This document shows, piece by piece, positions 63,430 through 64,000 of a stretch of 64,000 bases of DNA. The stretch comes from Rubripirellula amarantea (lineage in GTDB: Bacteria > Planctomycetota > Planctomycetia > Pirellulales > Pirellulaceae). Made by a program: the position numbers and the translations under genes. Position 1 is the stretch's first letter. Each line of letters opens with the position of its first letter. The stretch lies in NCBI RefSeq assembly GCF_007859865.1, contig NZ_SJPI01000001.1:2046001-2110000 (forward strand). The letters are read 5' to 3'. The notes below the pieces were generated by a model. It was not told where the DNA came from. It saw only the letters and a program-made list of their open reading frames with translations, and ran no database searches.

Positions 63430-64000
63430 ATGATTTATGCGCTCGCTTCTTGGACCGATGGCACCACTCCTGCTTGGAATCTCTCAAACGTGACAGATCG
63501 AGAAGCCATTGGTTTTGAGGAGCCGTTTGTGGGAAAAAAATTCAGCCAACGTTCATTGCAGGATGACGCGTTCGATGCCGAAGAGTCCGTCAGCCGACGA
63601 AGTCGGGTAATGGGGCGGGAATTTTCCGACTCGATCGACGACGATGTGGTGTCAGACGATGACCAGCCCCGCCGTCGAGACGACTTGGCTTCCGATCCCA
63701 CCGAAGACCCGGTCCGCATGTACTTGATGCAAATGGGGCAGATTCCGCTACTGACGCGAGACCAAGAAGTCTCCGCAGCCAAGCAGATTGAAAAAACCCG
63801 TGACCGCTACCGCCAAACCATGATGGCGACGGACTTCATGCTGCAAGGAGCATTGAAGCTGCTGGAACAGGTTCGAGACAAACAATTGCGATTGGACCGC
63901 ACGATCGAAGTTAGCGTTACCAATGCGGCCGAGAAGAAGGCCATTATGTTGCGGATTGTCCCGAATGTGCGGACCCTGCAACATCTGTTGTCGCTTAGCC
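63430..64000 (+). CDS. Second sigma-70 family factor (5' part only)
   Basis: Only ~190 N-terminal residues are inside the window. After an acidic, poorly conserved N-terminus comes region 1.2 (DPVRMYLMQMGQIPLLTRDQ) and a helical stretch matching the primary-type factor at 17027-18589 almost line by line: KQIEKTRDRYRQ, then QLRLDRTIEVSVTNAAEKKA and NVRTLQHLL. This makes it a paralogue with the same family-specific insert. Regions 2-4 lie beyond the window, so promoter preference cannot be judged. It is transcribed divergently from glnE. Confidence 0.88.
   Translation, partial: MIYALASWTDGTTPAWNLSNVTDREAIGFEEPFVGKKFSQRSLQDDAFDAEESVSRRSRVMGREFSDSIDDDVVSDDDQPRRRDDLASDPTEDPVRMYLMQMGQIPLLTRDQEVSAAKQIEKTRDRYRQTMMATDFMLQGALKLLEQVRDKQLRLDRTIEVSVTNAAEKKAIMLRIVPNVRTLQHLLSLS

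Noticed and set aside
1-64000. tRNA, rRNA, CRISPR arrays, insertion sequences or prophage
   Set aside because: No cloverleaf signatures, regularly spaced repeats, transposase or phage genes were seen.

Overview
The window looks like a chromosomal segment of a planctomycete of the Rhodopirellula/Pirellulaceae type. This rests on gene content: a BBP7-family outer-membrane barrel, a 1,912-residue DUF11-repeat surface protein with a planctomycete-type LEDRRLL export-linked motif, a complete alternative complex III plus A2-type cytochrome oxidase locus, a sigma-70 factor with a long basic insert, and many genes without a clear Shine-Dalgarno sequence. No rRNA, tRNA, CRISPR array, insertion sequence or phage gene was recognised. 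The assignment is inference from protein families, not from a marker-gene search.

Layout. 1-2.2 kb: the 5' part of a membrane-anchored MutS-like gene and a polytopic membrane protein (minus strand). 2.6-6.4 kb: an operon with an M20 hydrolase, a class-III aminotransferase and arginine N-succinyltransferase, resembling a partial arginine-succinyl pathway. 6.4-10.4 kb (minus): a type II secretion/type IV pilus set (pseudopilin, GspF, GspE) led by a degenerate receiver protein. 10.5-18.6 kb: a diguanylate cyclase, a LolD/MacB-like ABC transporter downstream of smpB, lipA, a TPR-glycosyltransferase and the primary-type sigma factor with its terminator. 19.5-22.3 kb: a zinc-ribbon membrane protein, a methyltransferase, a DinB-fold protein and an unknown protein.

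22.4-28.6 kb: the most unusual cluster. It holds a GAF-sensor/HlyD membrane fusion, a secreted HlyD-type adaptor and a PqqD-like/M50-protease/HlyD fusion, with CCGAGG hairpins between the genes, followed by a DUF3467 protein and a strong terminator. 28.7-43.6 kb: argH, a large secreted orphan, a CbiX-type chelatase with a metal-binding HMA protein, the BBP7 barrel, the giant DUF11 protein, a GT2 glycosyltransferase, hisI and a RidA-family protein.

43.9-58.5 kb: one long respiratory operon. A quinol:cytochrome c oxidoreductase (ActA, ActB, ActC, an ActD-ActE fusion, ActF) is followed by a small membrane protein, a SCO copper chaperone and cytochrome c oxidase subunits II, I, III and IV. Together these should move electrons from quinol through bound c-type hemes to oxygen. 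Subunit I carries the YSHPAVY signature of A2-type oxidases. 58.8-64 kb: a PIN-TRAM protein, GlnE with an apparently dead adenylyl-removing domain, a repeat-rich divergent promoter region and the start of a second, paralogous sigma-70 factor that runs off the window.
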